A DNA stretch of 64,000 bases, taken from contig NZ_CABPSH010000008.1 of the NCBI RefSeq assembly GCF_902459725.1, forward strand, positions 1 through 64,000, written 5' to 3'. Made by a program: the position numbers and the translations under genes. The notes beneath the pieces are model-generated. The model searched no databases and was not told where the DNA came from. It saw nothing but the letters and a program-made list of their open reading frames with translations. Source of the stretch: Pandoraea eparura (GTDB lineage: Bacteria; Pseudomonadota; Gammaproteobacteria; Burkholderiales; Burkholderiaceae). Each line of letters opens with the position of its first letter. Positions within the stretch are counted from its first letter, which is position 1. Below are positions 32,822 through 46,093 of the stretch, in pieces.

Positions 32822-33292
32822 ATGCCGCGTCGTCGCGAAGTCCCCAAGCGCGAAGTGTTGCCCGATCCGAAGTTCGGCAACGTTGATGTCGCTAAATTCA
32901 TGAACGTGCTCATGCTTGCCGGCAAGAAGTCGGTGGCAGAGCGCATCGTTTATGGTGCTTTCGAGCAGATCCAAACCAAGGCGGGCAAGGATCCGCTGGA
33001 AATCTTCAACACGGCTCTCGGTAACGTGAAGCCGGTGGTTGAAGTCAAGAGCCGCCGCGTTGGCGGTGCAAACTATCAGGTTCCGGTCGAAGTGCGTCCG
33101 TCGCGTCGTATGGCATTGGCGATGCGTTGGTTGCGTGAGGCCGCGAAAAAGCGTAGCGAGAAGTCGATGGCCCTGCGCCTGGCAGGTGAGCTGATCGAAG
33201 CCTCGGAAGGCCGTGGCGGCGCCATGAAGAAGCGTGACGAAGTTCACCGCATGGCCGAAGCCAACAAGGCATTCTCGCACTTCCGCTTCTGA
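32822..33292 (+). CDS. rpsG: 30S ribosomal protein S7
   Basis: The 156-residue protein starts at ATG 32822 ([20 protein letters not shown]) after AAGGAAG. The conserved [20 protein letters not shown] binds 16S rRNA at the head and the mRNA exit. S7 is the usual autogenous repressor of the str operon. It follows rpsL by 126 bases, in which I see no gene. Confidence 0.98.
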   Translation: MPRRREVPKREVLPDPKFGNVDVAKFMNVLMLAGKKSVAERIVYGAFEQIQTKAGKDPLEIFNTALGNVKPVVEVKSRRVGGANYQVPVEVRPSRRMALAMRWLREAAKKRSEKSMALRLAGELIEASEGRGGAMKKRDEVHRMAEANKAFSHFRF

Positions 33293-33322
33293 CGCTGGCA
33301 AGCAGTACCTAGAGCAGAAACC

Positions 33323-33360
33323 GGGGCGGGTGCGCATGAGAAATTGCGCCTCGCCCGTTT
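33323..33360 (+). terminator. Hairpin between rpsG and fusA, possible attenuator
   Basis: GGGGCG-GGT-GCGCA pairs with TGCGC-CT-CGCCC across an 8-base loop, followed by a short T-rich stretch (GTTTGTGTT). It could attenuate or process the str mRNA. The pairing is imperfect and the T-run weak. Confidence 0.35.
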
Positions 33361-33409
33361 GTGTTAGTAGCCCCCTCAAAAATGGCGGCTACATTGAAAG
33401 AGGCTTAAA

Positions 33410-35512
<2,103 letters not shown>

Positions 35513-35594
35513 TTGAATTGTCGGGTGTCTGCATCATGAGATGCAGCGCCCGGCGCACTGTTTAATCGTCTATTCAGTATCTGAGGATTCGGAA

Positions 35595-36803
<1,209 letters not shown>

Positions 36804-36819
36804 TGACGGATTGACGGAG

Positions 36820-36843
36820 GGCGGGAGTGCTTGCACTCCCGCC
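36820..36843 (+). promoter_or_regulatory. Strong hairpin between tuf and rpsJ
   Basis: GGCGGGAGTG (36820-36829) and CACTCCCGCC (36834-36843) form a 10-bp stem with a CTTG loop, 16 bases after tuf. There is no T-run, so this is more likely an mRNA-stabilising or processing stem than a terminator. Confidence 0.55.
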
Positions 36844-36917
36844 GCCGACGCTGCGTTTGCTCTTTGTGATTTACCCGGCACCCGAACGAGGGCTGCCACG
36901 CTCTTTGGAGAATTTCC

Positions 36918-37229
36918 ATGCAGAACCAAAAAATCCGCATCCGCCTGAAGGCTTTCGACTACCGCCTGATCGACCAGTCGGCCGCCGAAATCGTTGAAAC
37001 CGCCAAGCGCACTGGCGCGATCGTCAAGGGCCCGGTGCCCCTGCCGACCCGCATCGAGCGTTTCGACATCCTGCGTTCGCCGCACGTCAACAAGACCTCG
37101 CGCGACCAGCTCGAAATCCGCACGCACCAGCGCCTGATGGACATCGTCGATCCGACGGACAAGACCGTTGACGCCCTGATGAAGCTGGACCTGCCGGCTG
37201 GCGTCGACGTCGAGATCAAGCTGCAGTAA
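36918..37229 (+). CDS. rpsJ: 30S ribosomal protein S10 / transcription factor NusE
   Basis: The 103-residue protein has the S10 signature ([40 protein letters not shown]). It serves in the 30S head and binds NusB and NusG in antitermination. Unlike in E. coli, it appears to be the last gene of the str transcript. A terminator and a new promoter lie between it and rplC. Confidence 0.98.
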   Translation: MQNQKIRIRLKAFDYRLIDQSAAEIVETAKRTGAIVKGPVPLPTRIERFDILRSPHVNKTSRDQLEIRTHQRLMDIVDPTDKTVDALMKLDLPAGVDVEIKLQ

Positions 37230-37253
37230 GGCTCAAGAGCGACTTTGCGCTGG

Positions 37254-37287
37254 AAAGCCCCGCCAATACTGACTCGGCGGGGTTTTT
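37254..37287 (+). terminator. Terminator between rpsJ and rplC
   Basis: CCCCGCC (37258-37264) pairs with GGCGGGG (37276-37282), with AAAG before the stem and a T5 run after it. It lies 25 bases after rpsJ and separates the str-rpsJ unit from the rest of the S10 operon. Confidence 0.8.
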
Positions 37288-37307
37288 GTTATGCGATTTA
37301 GCAACAC

Positions 37308-37336
37308 TTGTCAAGCGATAAAAGCTCGTCTATAAT
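37308..37336 (+). promoter_or_regulatory. Sigma-70 promoter of the rplC (S10) operon
   Basis: TTGTCA (37308-37313), a 17-base spacer and a consensus TATAAT (37331-37336) lie 21 bases after the rpsJ terminator and about 99 bases before rplC. It should drive the long rplC-to-rpsQ transcript. Confidence 0.88.
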
Positions 37337-37358
37337 GGCGGGCTCAAGTGTAGTTTTT

Positions 37359-37391
37359 AAAAGATGGGCCACGTCCGTGGGCCATCCTTTT
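37359..37391 (+). promoter_or_regulatory. Leader hairpin of rplC
   Basis: AAAAG-ATGG-G-CCAC pairs with GTGG-G-CCAT-C-CTTTT around a GTCC loop, starting about 15 bases after the expected transcript start. In E. coli L4 regulates the S10 operon through such a leader by attenuation and translation. The U-rich 3' arm would suit an attenuator. The role is inferred. Confidence 0.5.
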
Positions 37392-37434
37392 ATCATTTAG
37401 CCCCGGCCAATCGCAGTCGGGAATGGAGAAAATC

Positions 37435-38091
37435 ATGAGCCTTGGCCTTGTCGGTCGCAAGGTTGGCATGACGCGTATTTTCACGGACGACGGCGATTCG
37501 ATTCCCGTCACCGTGCTCGACGTGTCTAACAACCGTGTGACGCAAATCAAGACGGATGAAACGGACGGCTACACGGCCGTTCAAGTCACTTTCGGTAACC
37601 GTCGCGCCACGCGCGTGACCAAAGCCGCCGCCGGCCACTACGCGAAAGCGGGTGTCGAAGCCGGTGAAATCCTCAAGGAATTCCGCGTCGATGCTGCCAA
37701 AGCTGCTGAACTGCAGCCGGGCGCGGCCGTTGGCGTCGATCTCTTCCAGGTGGGCCAGAAGGTCGACGTGCAAGGCGTGTCGATCGGTAAGGGCTACGCC
37801 GGTACCATCAAGCGCTACAACTTCGCTTCGGGCCGCGCTTCGCACGGTAACTCGCGTTCGCACAACGTGCCGGGTTCGATCGGTATGGCGCAGGATCCGG
37901 GCCGTGTGTTCCCGGGTAAGCGCATGACGGGTCATCTGGGCGACGTCACCACGACGGTGCAGAATCTCGAAATCGCGCGCATTGACGCTGAACGTGGCCT
38001 GATCTTCGTGAAGGGTGCCGTTCCGGGCGCCAACGAAGGCAAGGTTTTCGTGACCACGGCAGTCAAGGCCAAACTCGCGAAGGGAGCGTAA
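37435..38091 (+). CDS. rplC: 50S ribosomal protein L3
   Basis: The 218-residue protein starts at ATG 37435 ([16 protein letters not shown]) after GGAGAAAATC. The conserved loop [20 protein letters not shown] reaches the peptidyl-transferase centre, with the glutamine that PrmB methylates. It is the first gene of the S10 operon in this organism. Confidence 0.97.
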   Translation: MSLGLVGRKVGMTRIFTDDGDSIPVTVLDVSNNRVTQIKTDETDGYTAVQVTFGNRRATRVTKAAAGHYAKAGVEAGEILKEFRVDAAKAAELQPGAAVGVDLFQVGQKVDVQGVSIGKGYAGTIKRYNFASGRASHGNSRSHNVPGSIGMAQDPGRVFPGKRMTGHLGDVTTTVQNLEIARIDAERGLIFVKGAVPGANEGKVFVTTAVKAKLAKGA

Positions 38092-38093
38092 CA

Positions 38094-38714
38094 ATGGAAC
38101 TGAAGCTCCTGAATGAGCAAGGTCAGGAAGGCGCTGCGGTCAACGCGTCGGACGTCGTGTTCGGCCGTGACTACAACGAAGCGCTGATCCATCAGGTTGT
38201 GGTGGCTTACCAAGCCAACGCCCGCAGCGGCAATCGTGCGCAAAAGGACCGTGAACAGGTCAAGCACACGACCAAGAAGCCGTGGCGTCAGAAGGGTACG
38301 GGCCGTGCTCGTGCCGGTATGTCGTCGAGCCCGCTGTGGCGCGGCGGTGGCCGTATCTTCCCGAATTCGCCGGAAGAGAACTTCACCCACAAGGTCAACA
38401 AGAAGATGTACCGCGCTGGTGTGTGCTCGATTCTGTCGCAGCTCGCCCGTGAAGGTCGTCTGTCGGTGGTCGAGGACATCAAGCTGGATGCGCCGAAGAC
38501 CAAACTGCTCGCTGAAAAGATCAAGGCCATGGGTCTTGAGTCGGTGCTGCTGATCACGGATAGCGTGGACGAGAACCTGTTCCTGGCCTCGCGCAATCTG
38601 GCTCACGTTGCCGTCACCGAGCCGCGTTTCGCCGACCCGTTGTCGCTCATCTACTTCAAGAAGGTGCTGGTGACGAAGGGCGCGATCGCCAAGATTGAGG
38701 AGATGCTGTCATGA
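38094..38714 (+). CDS. rplD: 50S ribosomal protein L4
   Basis: The 206-residue protein has the long exit-tunnel loop ([28 protein letters not shown]). L4 is the autogenous regulator of the S10 operon in gamma-proteobacteria. It starts 2 bases after rplC, and its TGA overlaps the rplW ATG (ATGA), so translation is coupled on both sides. Confidence 0.97.
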   Translation: MELKLLNEQGQEGAAVNASDVVFGRDYNEALIHQVVVAYQANARSGNRAQKDREQVKHTTKKPWRQKGTGRARAGMSSSPLWRGGGRIFPNSPEENFTHKVNKKMYRAGVCSILSQLAREGRLSVVEDIKLDAPKTKLLAEKIKAMGLESVLLITDSVDENLFLASRNLAHVAVTEPRFADPLSLIYFKKVLVTKGAIAKIEEMLS

Positions 38715-39025
38715 GCGACGTGCGTAAAAACGACCATCGTCTGTACCAGGTCCTGCTCTCGCCGGTGATCTCCGAAAAGGCGACGCTGGTGGCTGACAAG
38801 AACGAACAAGTGGTGTTCCAAGTTGCACGCGACGCGAACAAGCAAGAAGTGAAGGCTGCAGTCGAGCTTCTCTTCAAGGTGGAAGTCGAGTCGGTGCAGA
38901 TCCTGAACCGCAAGGGCAAGCAAAAGCGCTTTGGCCGCTTCATGGGTCGTCGCGACCACGAGAAGAAGGCCTACGTGAGCCTGAAGCCGGGTCAGGAAAT
39001 CAATTTTGAAGCGGAGGCCAAGTAA
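38711..39025 (+). CDS. rplW: 50S ribosomal protein L23
   Basis: The 104-residue protein overlaps rplD by 4 bases. [20 protein letters not shown] and [20 protein letters not shown] are typical of L23, which lines the tunnel exit and docks trigger factor and SRP. Confidence 0.97.
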   Translation: MSDVRKNDHRLYQVLLSPVISEKATLVADKNEQVVFQVARDANKQEVKAAVELLFKVEVESVQILNRKGKQKRFGRFMGRRDHEKKAYVSLKPGQEINFEAEAK

Positions 39026-39027
39026 TC

Positions 39028-39855
39028 ATGGCACTCGTCAAAACCAAACCGACGTCGCCGGGCCGCCGTTCGCTGGTCAAGGTCGTCAACAAGGATCTGC
39101 ACAAGGGCAAGCCGTTCGCCCCGCTGCTCGATACCAAGAGCAAGACCGCTGGCCGTAACAACAACGGTCACATCACCACCCGTCATATGGGCGGCGGTCA
39201 CAAGCAACACTACCGTATCGTCGATTTCCGTCGCAACAAGGATGGCATCACGGCGAAGGTTGAGCGTCTGGAATACGATCCGAACCGCAGCGCGAACATT
39301 GCTCTGCTGTGCTACGCCGACGGCGAGCGTCGTTACATCCTGGCACCGAAGGGCATGACCGTCGGCCAGCAAGTGATGAGCGGCTCGGAAGCGCCGATCA
39401 AGTCAGGCAACACGCTGCCGATCCGCAACATTCCGGTCGGTACCACGATCCACGGCATCGAACTGCTGCCGGGCAAGGGTGCGCAAATCGCCCGTGCCGC
39501 TGGTACGTCGGCCATGCTGCTGGCTCGCGAAGGCACGTACGCTCAAGTGCGTCTGCGTTCGGGTGAAGTGCGTCGCGTGCACATCGAGTGCCGCGCCACC
39601 ATCGGTGAAGTCGGTAACGAAGAGCACAGCCTGCGCCAATTGGGCAAGGCCGGTGCAAAGCGTTGGCGCGGTATTCGCCCGACCGTTCGCGGTGTGGCGA
39701 TGAACCCGGTGGATCACCCGCACGGTGGTGGTGAAGGTCGTACGGCTGCTGGTCGTCATCCGGTCAGCCCGTGGGGTCAGCATACCAAGGGTAAGCGTAC
39801 CCGCTCGACCAAGCGCACCGACAGCATGATCGTTCAGCGTCGCAAGAAGCGTTAA
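39028..39855 (+). CDS. rplB: 50S ribosomal protein L2
   Basis: The 275-residue protein carries the L2 core ([20 protein letters not shown]) and the C-terminal [20 protein letters not shown] with the histidine important for peptidyl transfer. It starts 2 bases after rplW. Confidence 0.98.
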   Translation: MALVKTKPTSPGRRSLVKVVNKDLHKGKPFAPLLDTKSKTAGRNNNGHITTRHMGGGHKQHYRIVDFRRNKDGITAKVERLEYDPNRSANIALLCYADGERRYILAPKGMTVGQQVMSGSEAPIKSGNTLPIRNIPVGTTIHGIELLPGKGAQIARAAGTSAMLLAREGTYAQVRLRSGEVRRVHIECRATIGEVGNEEHSLRQLGKAGAKRWRGIRPTVRGVAMNPVDHPHGGGEGRTAAGRHPVSPWGQHTKGKRTRSTKRTDSMIVQRRKKR

Positions 39856-39868
39856 TTGGAGCTAGCAA

Positions 39869-40144
39869 ATGACTCGTTCTGTTAAAAAAGGTCCGTTTTG
39901 CGACGCTCACCTGCTGAAAAAAGTGGAAGCGGCGGCTGCATCGCGTGACAAGAAGCCGATCAAGACCTGGTCGCGTCGTTCGACCGTCCTGCCCGATTTC
40001 ATCGGCCTGACGATCGCTGTGCATAACGGCCGTCAACACGTGCCGGTGTACGTGACGGAAAACATGGTCGGCCACAAGCTGGGTGAGTTCGCGCTCACCC
40101 GTACCTTCAAGGGCCATGCGGCCGACAAGAAGGCGAAGAAATAA
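39869..40144 (+). CDS. rpsS: 30S ribosomal protein S19
   Basis: The 91-residue protein starts [20 protein letters not shown] and contains [20 protein letters not shown] and [14 protein letters not shown]. It binds the 16S head with S13. Confidence 0.98.
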   Translation: MTRSVKKGPFCDAHLLKKVEAAAASRDKKPIKTWSRRSTVLPDFIGLTIAVHNGRQHVPVYVTENMVGHKLGEFALTRTFKGHAADKKAKK

Positions 40145-40154
40145 GGGGCCGACC

Positions 40155-40484
40155 ATGGAAGTGAAAGCAATTCATCGCGATGCTCGTATCTCGGCGCAAA
40201 AAACGCGTCTGGTCGCCGACCAGATCCGTGGACTGCCGCTGGAGCGCGCACTCAATGTCCTGACCTTCTCGCCGAAGAAGGCCGCGGTCATCATCAAGAA
40301 GGTGCTCGAGTCGGCCATCGCCAACGCCGAGCACAACGAAGGTGCTGACATCGACGAACTGCGCGTCAAGGGCATTTACGTCGACAAGGCGACCTCGCTC
40401 AAGCGTTTCACCGCGCGCGCTAAGGGCCGTGGTAACCGCATCGAGAAGCAAACCTGTCACATCACTGTGACGCTGGGCAACTAA
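40155..40484 (+). CDS. rplV: 50S ribosomal protein L22
   Basis: The 109-residue protein starts at ATG 40155 ([20 protein letters not shown]). I reject the longer ORF start at 40083, which overlaps rpsS. The C-terminal beta hairpin ([20 protein letters not shown]) lines the exit tunnel. No macrolide-type deletion is visible in the hairpin. Confidence 0.97.
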   Translation: MEVKAIHRDARISAQKTRLVADQIRGLPLERALNVLTFSPKKAAVIIKKVLESAIANAEHNEGADIDELRVKGIYVDKATSLKRFTARAKGRGNRIEKQTCHITVTLGN

Positions 40485-40493
40485 GGGGTCACG

Positions 40494-41297
40494 ATGGGAC
40501 AGAAAATTCATCCGACTGGCTTCCGTCTGGCGGTCAGTCGTAACTGGGCTTCGCGTTGGTACGCCAACAACCAGAACTTCGCGCAGATGTTGAAGGAAGA
40601 CATCGGCGTTCGCGAATATCTGAAGAAGAAGCTGAAGAACGCTTCGGTCGGCCGCGTCATCATCGAGCGTCCGGCGCGTAATGCTCGCATTACGATTTTC
40701 AGCTCGCGTCCGGGTGTTGTGATCGGCAAGAAGGGCGAGGACATCGAAATCCTCAAGGCCGAGCTGCAAAAGCGCATGGGCGTGCCCGTGCACGTGAACA
40801 TCGAGGAAATCCGCAAGCCGGAAACCGATGCGCAGCTCATCGCCGATTCGATCGCTCAGCAGCTCGAGCGCCGTATCATGTTCCGTCGCGCCATGAAGCG
40901 TGCGATGCAGAACGCGATGCGTCTGGGTGCCCAAGGCATCAAGATCATGAGCGCAGGCCGTCTGAACGGTATCGAAATCGCCCGTACCGAGTGGTACCGC
41001 GAAGGCCGTGTGCCCCTGCACACGCTGCGCGCTGACATCGACTACGCAACCTCGGAAGCGAAGACGACGTACGGCATCATCGGTATCAAGGTGTGGGTAT
41101 ACAAGGGTGACACGCTGGGCCGCAACGACGCTCCGGTGGCTGAAGAGCCGGCCGAAGAAAAGCGTCCGCGCCGCAACGCGCGTCCGGGCGACCGTCGCCC
41201 CCGTCGTGACGATGCTGGCGATAAGGCCGGCGCGAAGCGCGGTGGTGCACGCCGCCCGGCTGGCAAGCCTGAAGGCGACGCCAAGACTGGAGAATAA
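40494..41297 (+). CDS. rpsC: 30S ribosomal protein S3
   Basis: The 267-residue protein starts [18 protein letters not shown] and has the KH-domain GxxG in [15 protein letters not shown]. The C-terminal tail beyond about residue 210 is Arg/Pro/Ala-rich ([20 protein letters not shown]). It is about 35 residues longer than in E. coli, a feature common in Burkholderiales. S3 forms the mRNA entry helicase with S4 and S5. Confidence 0.97.
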   Translation: MGQKIHPTGFRLAVSRNWASRWYANNQNFAQMLKEDIGVREYLKKKLKNASVGRVIIERPARNARITIFSSRPGVVIGKKGEDIEILKAELQKRMGVPVHVNIEEIRKPETDAQLIADSIAQQLERRIMFRRAMKRAMQNAMRLGAQGIKIMSAGRLNGIEIARTEWYREGRVPLHTLRADIDYATSEAKTTYGIIGIKVWVYKGDTLGRNDAPVAEEPAEEKRPRRNARPGDRRPRRDDAGDKAGAKRGGARRPAGKPEGDAKTGE

Positions 41298-41299
41298 TC

Positions 41300-41716
41300 A
41301 TGCTGCAACCGAAACGCAGAAAGTATCGCAAAGAGCAGAAGGGCCGTAACACTGGCGTTGCCACGCGTGGTAACGAAGTGTCGTTCGGCGAATTCGGCCT
41401 GAAGGCGGTCGGTCGTGGTCGTCTGACGGCTCGTCAAATCGAAGCCGCGCGTCGCGCCATGACTCGCCACATCAAGCGCGGTGGCCGTATCTGGATCCGT
41501 ATCTTCCCGGACAAGCCGATCTCGCAAAAGCCGGCAGAAGTGCGTATGGGTAACGGTAAGGGTAACCCGGAGTACTACGTCGCCGAGATTCAACCGGGCA
41601 AGATGCTGTACGAAATGGACGGTGTGGATGAAGCGTTGGCGCGCGAGGCGTTCCGCCTGGCTGCTGCCAAGCTGCCGATTCAGACGACGTTCTTCGTACG
41701 TCGCCTTGGCGCCTGA
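41300..41716 (+). CDS. rplP: 50S ribosomal protein L16
   Basis: The 138-residue protein starts [17 protein letters not shown], with [20 protein letters not shown] and [20 protein letters not shown]. It organises the A-site region. It starts 2 bases after rpsC. Confidence 0.97.
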   Translation: MLQPKRRKYRKEQKGRNTGVATRGNEVSFGEFGLKAVGRGRLTARQIEAARRAMTRHIKRGGRIWIRIFPDKPISQKPAEVRMGNGKGNPEYYVAEIQPGKMLYEMDGVDEALAREAFRLAAAKLPIQTTFFVRRLGA

Positions 41717-41730
41717 GGGGAGAATTTGAA

Positions 41731-41925
41731 ATGAAAGCATCCGAACTTCGTGCCAAGGATGTCGACGGCCTGAACAAGGAACTGTCGGATCTGCTGAAGG
41801 CCCAATTCGGTCTTCGCATGCAAGCGGGCACCCAACAGCTGAGCAACACCAGCCAGCTGAAGAAGGTGCGCAAGGACATCGCGCGTGTGCGTACCGTGTT
41901 GACTGAGAAGGCGAGCCAGAAATGA
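41731..41925 (+). CDS. rpmC: 50S ribosomal protein L29
   Basis: The 64-residue two-helix protein ([40 protein letters not shown]) sits at the tunnel exit near L23. Its stop overlaps the rpsQ start (ATGA). Confidence 0.96.
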   Translation: MKASELRAKDVDGLNKELSDLLKAQFGLRMQAGTQQLSNTSQLKKVRKDIARVRTVLTEKASQK

Positions 41926-42194
41926 ACGATACCGCTAAGACCTCGCTGAAGCGTACCCTCGTGGGTAAGGTTGTCAGCGACAAGATGGACAAGACGGTTA
42001 CCGTGCTGGTCGAGCGTCAAATGAAGCACCCGCTCTACGGCAAGTACATCGTGCGTTCGAAGAAGTACCACGCGCACGATGAGACCAACCAGTACAAGGA
42101 AGGCGATACGGTCGAGATTCAAGAATCCCGCCCGCTGTCGAAGACCAAGGCCTGGACGGTCTCCCGTCTCGTGGAAGCCGCCCGTATCATCTAA
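41922..42194 (+). CDS. rpsQ: 30S ribosomal protein S17
   Basis: The 90-residue OB-fold protein ([40 protein letters not shown]) binds helix 11 of 16S rRNA. It overlaps rpmC by 4 bases and ends the S10 operon. A promoter and palindrome follow. Confidence 0.97.
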   Translation: MNDTAKTSLKRTLVGKVVSDKMDKTVTVLVERQMKHPLYGKYIVRSKKYHAHDETNQYKEGDTVEIQESRPLSKTKAWTVSRLVEAARII

Positions 42195-42218
42195 AGCGCG
42201 CTGAAGCGAAGGCTTGAC

Positions 42219-42256
42219 TTGCAAGTCCGGAATTATCATTGTATAATTCCGGACTT
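42219..42256 (+). promoter_or_regulatory. Promoter of the spc operon overlapped by a 14-bp palindrome
   Basis: TTGCAA (42219-42224), 17 bases and TATAAT (42242-42247) form a sigma-70 promoter. A perfect 14-bp inverted repeat, AAGTCCGGAATTAT (42223-42236) and ATAATTCCGGACTT (42243-42256), embraces the spacer and the -10 box. It could be a terminator-like stem for the S10 transcript (there is little T-run after it) or an operator for the spc promoter. The 203-base leader that follows to rplN contains a further GGTTGAG...CTCAACC pairing and no gene. Confidence 0.75.
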
Positions 42257-42459
42257 TCCGCTTCTTTCGCTAAAACCGGTCTTTGGTTTCGCAAGGGAGT
42301 GGATGGCTTCCGAAGCCGATTCGTATCCTCTACGGGTCTGGTTGAGGTTGCAAAGTTGTCCACTTTTGAACGACTCAACCCAAACGGCACCCTTTGGTGC
42401 TGACGGGGACCAAGACTGACCGACGCGTATGTGTCGGATTAAGTTGGGAAGATAACACC

Positions 42460-42828
42460 ATGATTCAAACTGAAACCCGGCTCGAAGTAGCCGACAACAC
42501 CGGTGCGCGTGAAGTGATGTGCATCAAGGTGCTGGGCGGCTCCAAGCGTCGCTACGCCGGCATTGGCGACATCATCAAGGTCAGCGTGAAGGATGCTGCC
42601 CCGCGTGGTCGCGTCAAGAAGGGCGAAATCTATAACGCAGTGGTCGTGCGCACCGCCAAGGGCGTGCGTCGCCAGGACGGCTCGCTGGTCAAATTCGACG
42701 GCAACGCCGCCGTGCTGCTCAACACCAAGCTCGAGCCGATCGGCACCCGTATCTTCGGGCCGGTTACGCGTGAACTGCGTACCGAACGCTTCATGAAGAT
42801 CGTGTCGCTGGCCCCGGAAGTGCTGTAA
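42460..42828 (+). CDS. rplN: 50S ribosomal protein L14
   Basis: The 122-residue protein starts at ATG 42460 ([20 protein letters not shown]), the invariant L14 start; an upstream in-frame ATG at 42394 is in the leader. It forms inter-subunit bridges with 16S rRNA. It is the first gene of the spc operon. Confidence 0.98.
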   Translation: MIQTETRLEVADNTGAREVMCIKVLGGSKRRYAGIGDIIKVSVKDAAPRGRVKKGEIYNAVVVRTAKGVRRQDGSLVKFDGNAAVLLNTKLEPIGTRIFGPVTRELRTERFMKIVSLAPEVL

Positions 42829-42839
42829 GGAGCCGACAC

Positions 42840-43148
42840 ATGAACAAGATTCGCAAGGGTGACCAGGTCATCGTGCTGACGGGTAAGGACAAGGCCAAAC
42901 GTGGCACGGTCCTGGCCGTTGATGGCGACAAGTTGGTCGTCGAAGGCGTGAACGTTGCCAAAAAGCACGTCAAGCCGAACCCGATGAAGGGTACGCAAGG
43001 TGGCGTGGTCGACAAGACGATGCCGATCCACGTGTCGAACGTGGCGCTGGTGGATGCCAATGGCAAGCCGTCGCGCGTGGGCATCAAGGTCGAAGACGGC
43101 AAGAAGGTCCGCTTCCTCAAGACGACCGGTGCGGTCGTCGGTGCCTAA
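42840..43148 (+). CDS. rplX: 50S ribosomal protein L24
   Basis: The 102-residue protein has the KOW motif ([20 protein letters not shown]) and [15 protein letters not shown]-type sequence. It is an assembly initiator at the tunnel exit. Confidence 0.97.
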   Translation: MNKIRKGDQVIVLTGKDKAKRGTVLAVDGDKLVVEGVNVAKKHVKPNPMKGTQGGVVDKTMPIHVSNVALVDANGKPSRVGIKVEDGKKVRFLKTTGAVVGA

Positions 43149-43167
43149 GTCACAGGGAGTATAGATA

Positions 43168-43707
43168 ATGGCCCGTTTGCAAGAATTCTATAAAGACAAG
43201 GTTGTCGCCGAGCTGACAAAGCAGTTCGGTTACAAGTCTGTCATGGAAGTGCCGCGCATCACCAAGATCACCCTGAACATGGGCCTTGGTCAAGCCGTCG
43301 CCGACAAGAAGATCATTGAGCACGCCGTTGGCGACCTCACGAAAATCGCTGGCCAAAAGCCGGTGGTGACGAAGGCTCGCAAGGCAATTGCCGGTTTCAA
43401 GATCCGCGAAGGTTACCCGATCGGTACGATGGTGACGCTGCGCGGCGAGCGTATGTTCGAATTCCTGGATCGTTTCATCACCGTGGCACTGCCGCGCGTG
43501 CGTGACTTCCGCGGTATTTCGGGTCGTGCGTTCGATGGTCGCGGCAACTACAACATCGGTGTGAAGGAACAGATCATCTTCCCCGAAATCGAGTACGACA
43601 AAATCGACGCGCTGCGTGGTCTGAACATCAGCATCACCACGACCGCGAAGACTGACGAAGAAGCCAAGGCTCTTCTGTCGGCGTTCAAATTCCCGTTCCG
43701 TAACTGA
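43168..43707 (+). CDS. rplE: 50S ribosomal protein L5
   Basis: The 179-residue protein ([60 protein letters not shown]) binds 5S rRNA and contacts P-site tRNA. It lies 19 bases after rplX. Confidence 0.98.
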   Translation: MARLQEFYKDKVVAELTKQFGYKSVMEVPRITKITLNMGLGQAVADKKIIEHAVGDLTKIAGQKPVVTKARKAIAGFKIREGYPIGTMVTLRGERMFEFLDRFITVALPRVRDFRGISGRAFDGRGNYNIGVKEQIIFPEIEYDKIDALRGLNISITTTAKTDEEAKALLSAFKFPFRN

Positions 43708-43714
43708 GGTAATC

Positions 43715-44020
43715 GTGGCTAAACTGGCACTTATCGAACGCGAAAAGAAACGCGCCCGTCTGGCGCAGAAGTTTTCTGCCAAGCGCGCCGCCCTCAAAGC
43801 GATCATCGAAGACACCAGCAAGTCGGAAGACGAGCGTTATGAAGCACGTCTGGCGCTGCAACAGCTGCCGCGTAACGCCAATCCGACGCGTCAACGCAAT
43901 CGTTGCGACCTGACTGGCCGTCCGCGCGGTACCTTCCGCAAATTCGGCCTGGCCCGTAACAAGATCCGTGAAATCGCCTTCCGTGGCGAAATCCCGGGCG
44001 TGACCAAAGCTAGCTGGTAA
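43715..44020 (+). CDS. rpsN: 30S ribosomal protein S14 (zinc-free form)
   Basis: The 101-residue protein starts with GTG ([20 protein letters not shown]) and contains [20 protein letters not shown]. It is the long form without the CXXC pairs, so it should not need zinc. Confidence 0.97.
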   Translation: MAKLALIEREKKRARLAQKFSAKRAALKAIIEDTSKSEDERYEARLALQQLPRNANPTRQRNRCDLTGRPRGTFRKFGLARNKIREIAFRGEIPGVTKASW

Positions 44021-44033
44021 TAGGAGAAGCACC

Positions 44034-44429
44034 ATGAGCATGAGCGATCCTATCGCCGATATGCTGACTCGCATCCGCAACGCTCAGATGGTTGAGAAAG
44101 CATCGGTGAAGATGCCCTCGTCCAAGCTGAAGGTCTCGATCGCCAAGGTCCTGAAGGACGAAGGCTACATCGAAGACTTCGCGGTTGAAGCAGAAGAAAC
44201 GAAAGCAGTGCTGAACATTGCACTGAAGTACTACGCTGGCCGTCCGGTGATCGAGCGCCTCGAGCGCGTGTCCCGCCCGGGTCTTCGCGTGTACAAGAGC
44301 CGCAACGACATCCCGCAGGTCATGAACGGCCTCGGCGTTGCAATCGTCTCGACCCCGAAGGGCGTGATGACCGATCGCAAGGCACGCGCCACCGGCGTGG
44401 GCGGCGAAGTCATCTGCTACGTCGCCTAA
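44034..44429 (+). CDS. rpsH: 30S ribosomal protein S8
   Basis: The 131-residue protein ([20 protein letters not shown]) ends with the conserved [20 protein letters not shown]. In E. coli S8 represses the spc operon at the rplE message. It follows rpsN by 13 bases. Confidence 0.98.
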   Translation: MSMSDPIADMLTRIRNAQMVEKASVKMPSSKLKVSIAKVLKDEGYIEDFAVEAEETKAVLNIALKYYAGRPVIERLERVSRPGLRVYKSRNDIPQVMNGLGVAIVSTPKGVMTDRKARATGVGGEVICYVA

Positions 44430-44444
44430 CCGAGGAGAGTTGAA

Positions 44445-44978
44445 ATGTCTCGAGTAGGTAAGAGTCCCATTGCACTGCCGAAGGGCGTGGAAGCCACGCT
44501 GGCAGGCAATGTGTTGACGGTCAAGGGTGCCCTGGGTTCGCTGACCCGCGGTATTAACGCCCTCGTGAACGTCAAGATCGAAGACGGCACCATCACCTTC
44601 GCCCCGGCTGACGAAAGCCGCGAAGCGAATGCGCTGTATGGCACCGAACGTGCACTGGTCAACAATATGGTGACCGGTGTGAGCAAGGGTTTCGAAAGGA
44701 AGCTGCAACTCGTTGGCGTGGGTTACCGTGCCAAGGCTGAAGGTACGAACCTGAAGCTCGAGCTGGGTTTCTCGCACGATGTCGTGCATGCCATGCCGGA
44801 AGGCGTGAAGGCCGAGACCCCGACGCAGACGGAGATCATCATCAAGGGCGTTGATAAGCAACGCATCGGACAAGTGGCTGCGGAAGTTCGCGGTTACCGT
44901 CCGCCCGAACCCTACAAGGGCAAGGGCGTCCGCTATGCGGACGAGGTGGTGATCCTCAAGGAAACCAAGAAGAAGTAA
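44445..44978 (+). CDS. rplF: 50S ribosomal protein L6
   Basis: The 177-residue protein ([20 protein letters not shown]) ends with the rRNA-binding signature [15 protein letters not shown]. It sits near the sarcin-ricin loop. Confidence 0.98.
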   Translation: MSRVGKSPIALPKGVEATLAGNVLTVKGALGSLTRGINALVNVKIEDGTITFAPADESREANALYGTERALVNNMVTGVSKGFERKLQLVGVGYRAKAEGTNLKLELGFSHDVVHAMPEGVKAETPTQTEIIIKGVDKQRIGQVAAEVRGYRPPEPYKGKGVRYADEVVILKETKKK

Positions 44979-44990
44979 AGGGTGCGAAAC

Positions 44991-45356
44991 ATGGACAAGA
45001 AACAATCTCGTGTGCGCCGTGCTCGCCAGACTCGTATCAAGCTGGCAGCTCAAAAGGTGCATCGCCTTTCCGTGCATCGCACCAACGTGCACATCTACGC
45101 GCAAGTTTTTTCGGAAGACGGCACGCAAGTGCTGGCCAGCGCTTCGACGCTGGAAGCCGAAGTGCGCAAGGAACTGGGCGACAAGGAAGGCAAGGGTGGC
45201 AACGCTGCTGCTGCTGCGCTGATCGGCCGTCGTATCGCCGAGAAGGCGAAGGCTGCCGGCATCGAAAGCGTGGCTTTCGACCGCTCGGGCTTCCGCTATC
45301 ACGGTCGCGTCAAGGCTCTGGCCGACGCTGCCCGTGAAGCCGGCCTCAAGTTCTAA
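44991..45356 (+). CDS. rplR: 50S ribosomal protein L18
   Basis: The 121-residue protein starts at ATG 44991 ([20 protein letters not shown]), the standard start, in place of an in-frame GTG at 44982. It contains [14 protein letters not shown] and [17 protein letters not shown]-type sequence (here AFDRSGF). It binds 5S rRNA. Confidence 0.97.
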   Translation: MDKKQSRVRRARQTRIKLAAQKVHRLSVHRTNVHIYAQVFSEDGTQVLASASTLEAEVRKELGDKEGKGGNAAAAALIGRRIAEKAKAAGIESVAFDRSGFRYHGRVKALADAAREAGLKF

Positions 45357-45369
45357 GTAAGGATCCGTC

Positions 45370-45888
45370 ATGGCAAAGATGCAAGCGAAAGTTCAGGCTG
45401 ACGAACGCGACGACGGCCTTCGCGAGAAGATGATCGCGGTCAACCGTGTCACGAAGGTTGTGAAGGGTGGCCGTATTCTCGGTTTTGCCGCGTTGACCGT
45501 GGTTGGTGACGGCGATGGCCGCATCGGCATGGGCAAGGGCAAGGCGAAGGAAGTGCCGGTTGCCGTTCAAAAGGCGATGGAACAAGCCCGCCGCAACATG
45601 TTCAAGGTGCCCCTGAAGAACGGCACCCTGCAACACAACGTTCTCGGCCAGCATGGCGCCTCGCGCGTCCTGATGTCGCCGGCGAAGGACGGTACCGGCG
45701 TGATCGCCGGTGGCCCGATGCGCGCGGTGTTCGAGGTGATGGGCGTGACCAACGTGGTAACGAAGAGCCTGGGCTCGACGAACCCGTACAACCTGGTCCG
45801 CGCCACGCTCGACGGCCTGAAGAAACAATCGACTCCTGCTGACATCGCCGCCAAGCGTGGCAAGTCGGTGGAAGAGATCCTCGGCTAA
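45370..45888 (+). CDS. rpsE: 30S ribosomal protein S5
   Basis: The 172-residue protein has the double-stranded RNA-binding domain [20 protein letters not shown] and the C-terminal S5 domain with [20 protein letters not shown]. The loop altered in spectinomycin-resistant mutants is intact. It follows rplR by 13 bases. Confidence 0.98.
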   Translation: MAKMQAKVQADERDDGLREKMIAVNRVTKVVKGGRILGFAALTVVGDGDGRIGMGKGKAKEVPVAVQKAMEQARRNMFKVPLKNGTLQHNVLGQHGASRVLMSPAKDGTGVIAGGPMRAVFEVMGVTNVVTKSLGSTNPYNLVRATLDGLKKQSTPADIAAKRGKSVEEILG

Positions 45889-45899
45889 GGGTGATCAAT

Positions 45900-46082
45900 A
45901 TGTCGCAGCAAACTGTGAAAGTTAAGCTGGTCAAGAGCCTGATCGGTACGCGTGAAGAACACCGCGCGACCGTCAAGGGCCTGGGCCTGCGTCGCCTCAA
46001 TTCGGTCAGCGAGTTGCAGGATACGCCCGCTGTGCGGGGCATGATCAACAAGGTTTCGTACCTTGTGAAGATCGTCGACTGA
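45900..46082 (+). CDS. rpmD: 50S ribosomal protein L30
   Basis: The 60-residue protein starts at ATG 45900 ([20 protein letters not shown]), 11 bases after rpsE, and contains [20 protein letters not shown]. An in-frame GTG 9 bases upstream is less likely to be the start. Confidence 0.96.
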   Translation: MSQQTVKVKLVKSLIGTREEHRATVKGLGLRRLNSVSELQDTPAVRGMINKVSYLVKIVD

Positions 46083-46093
46083 GCGAGGGCAAA

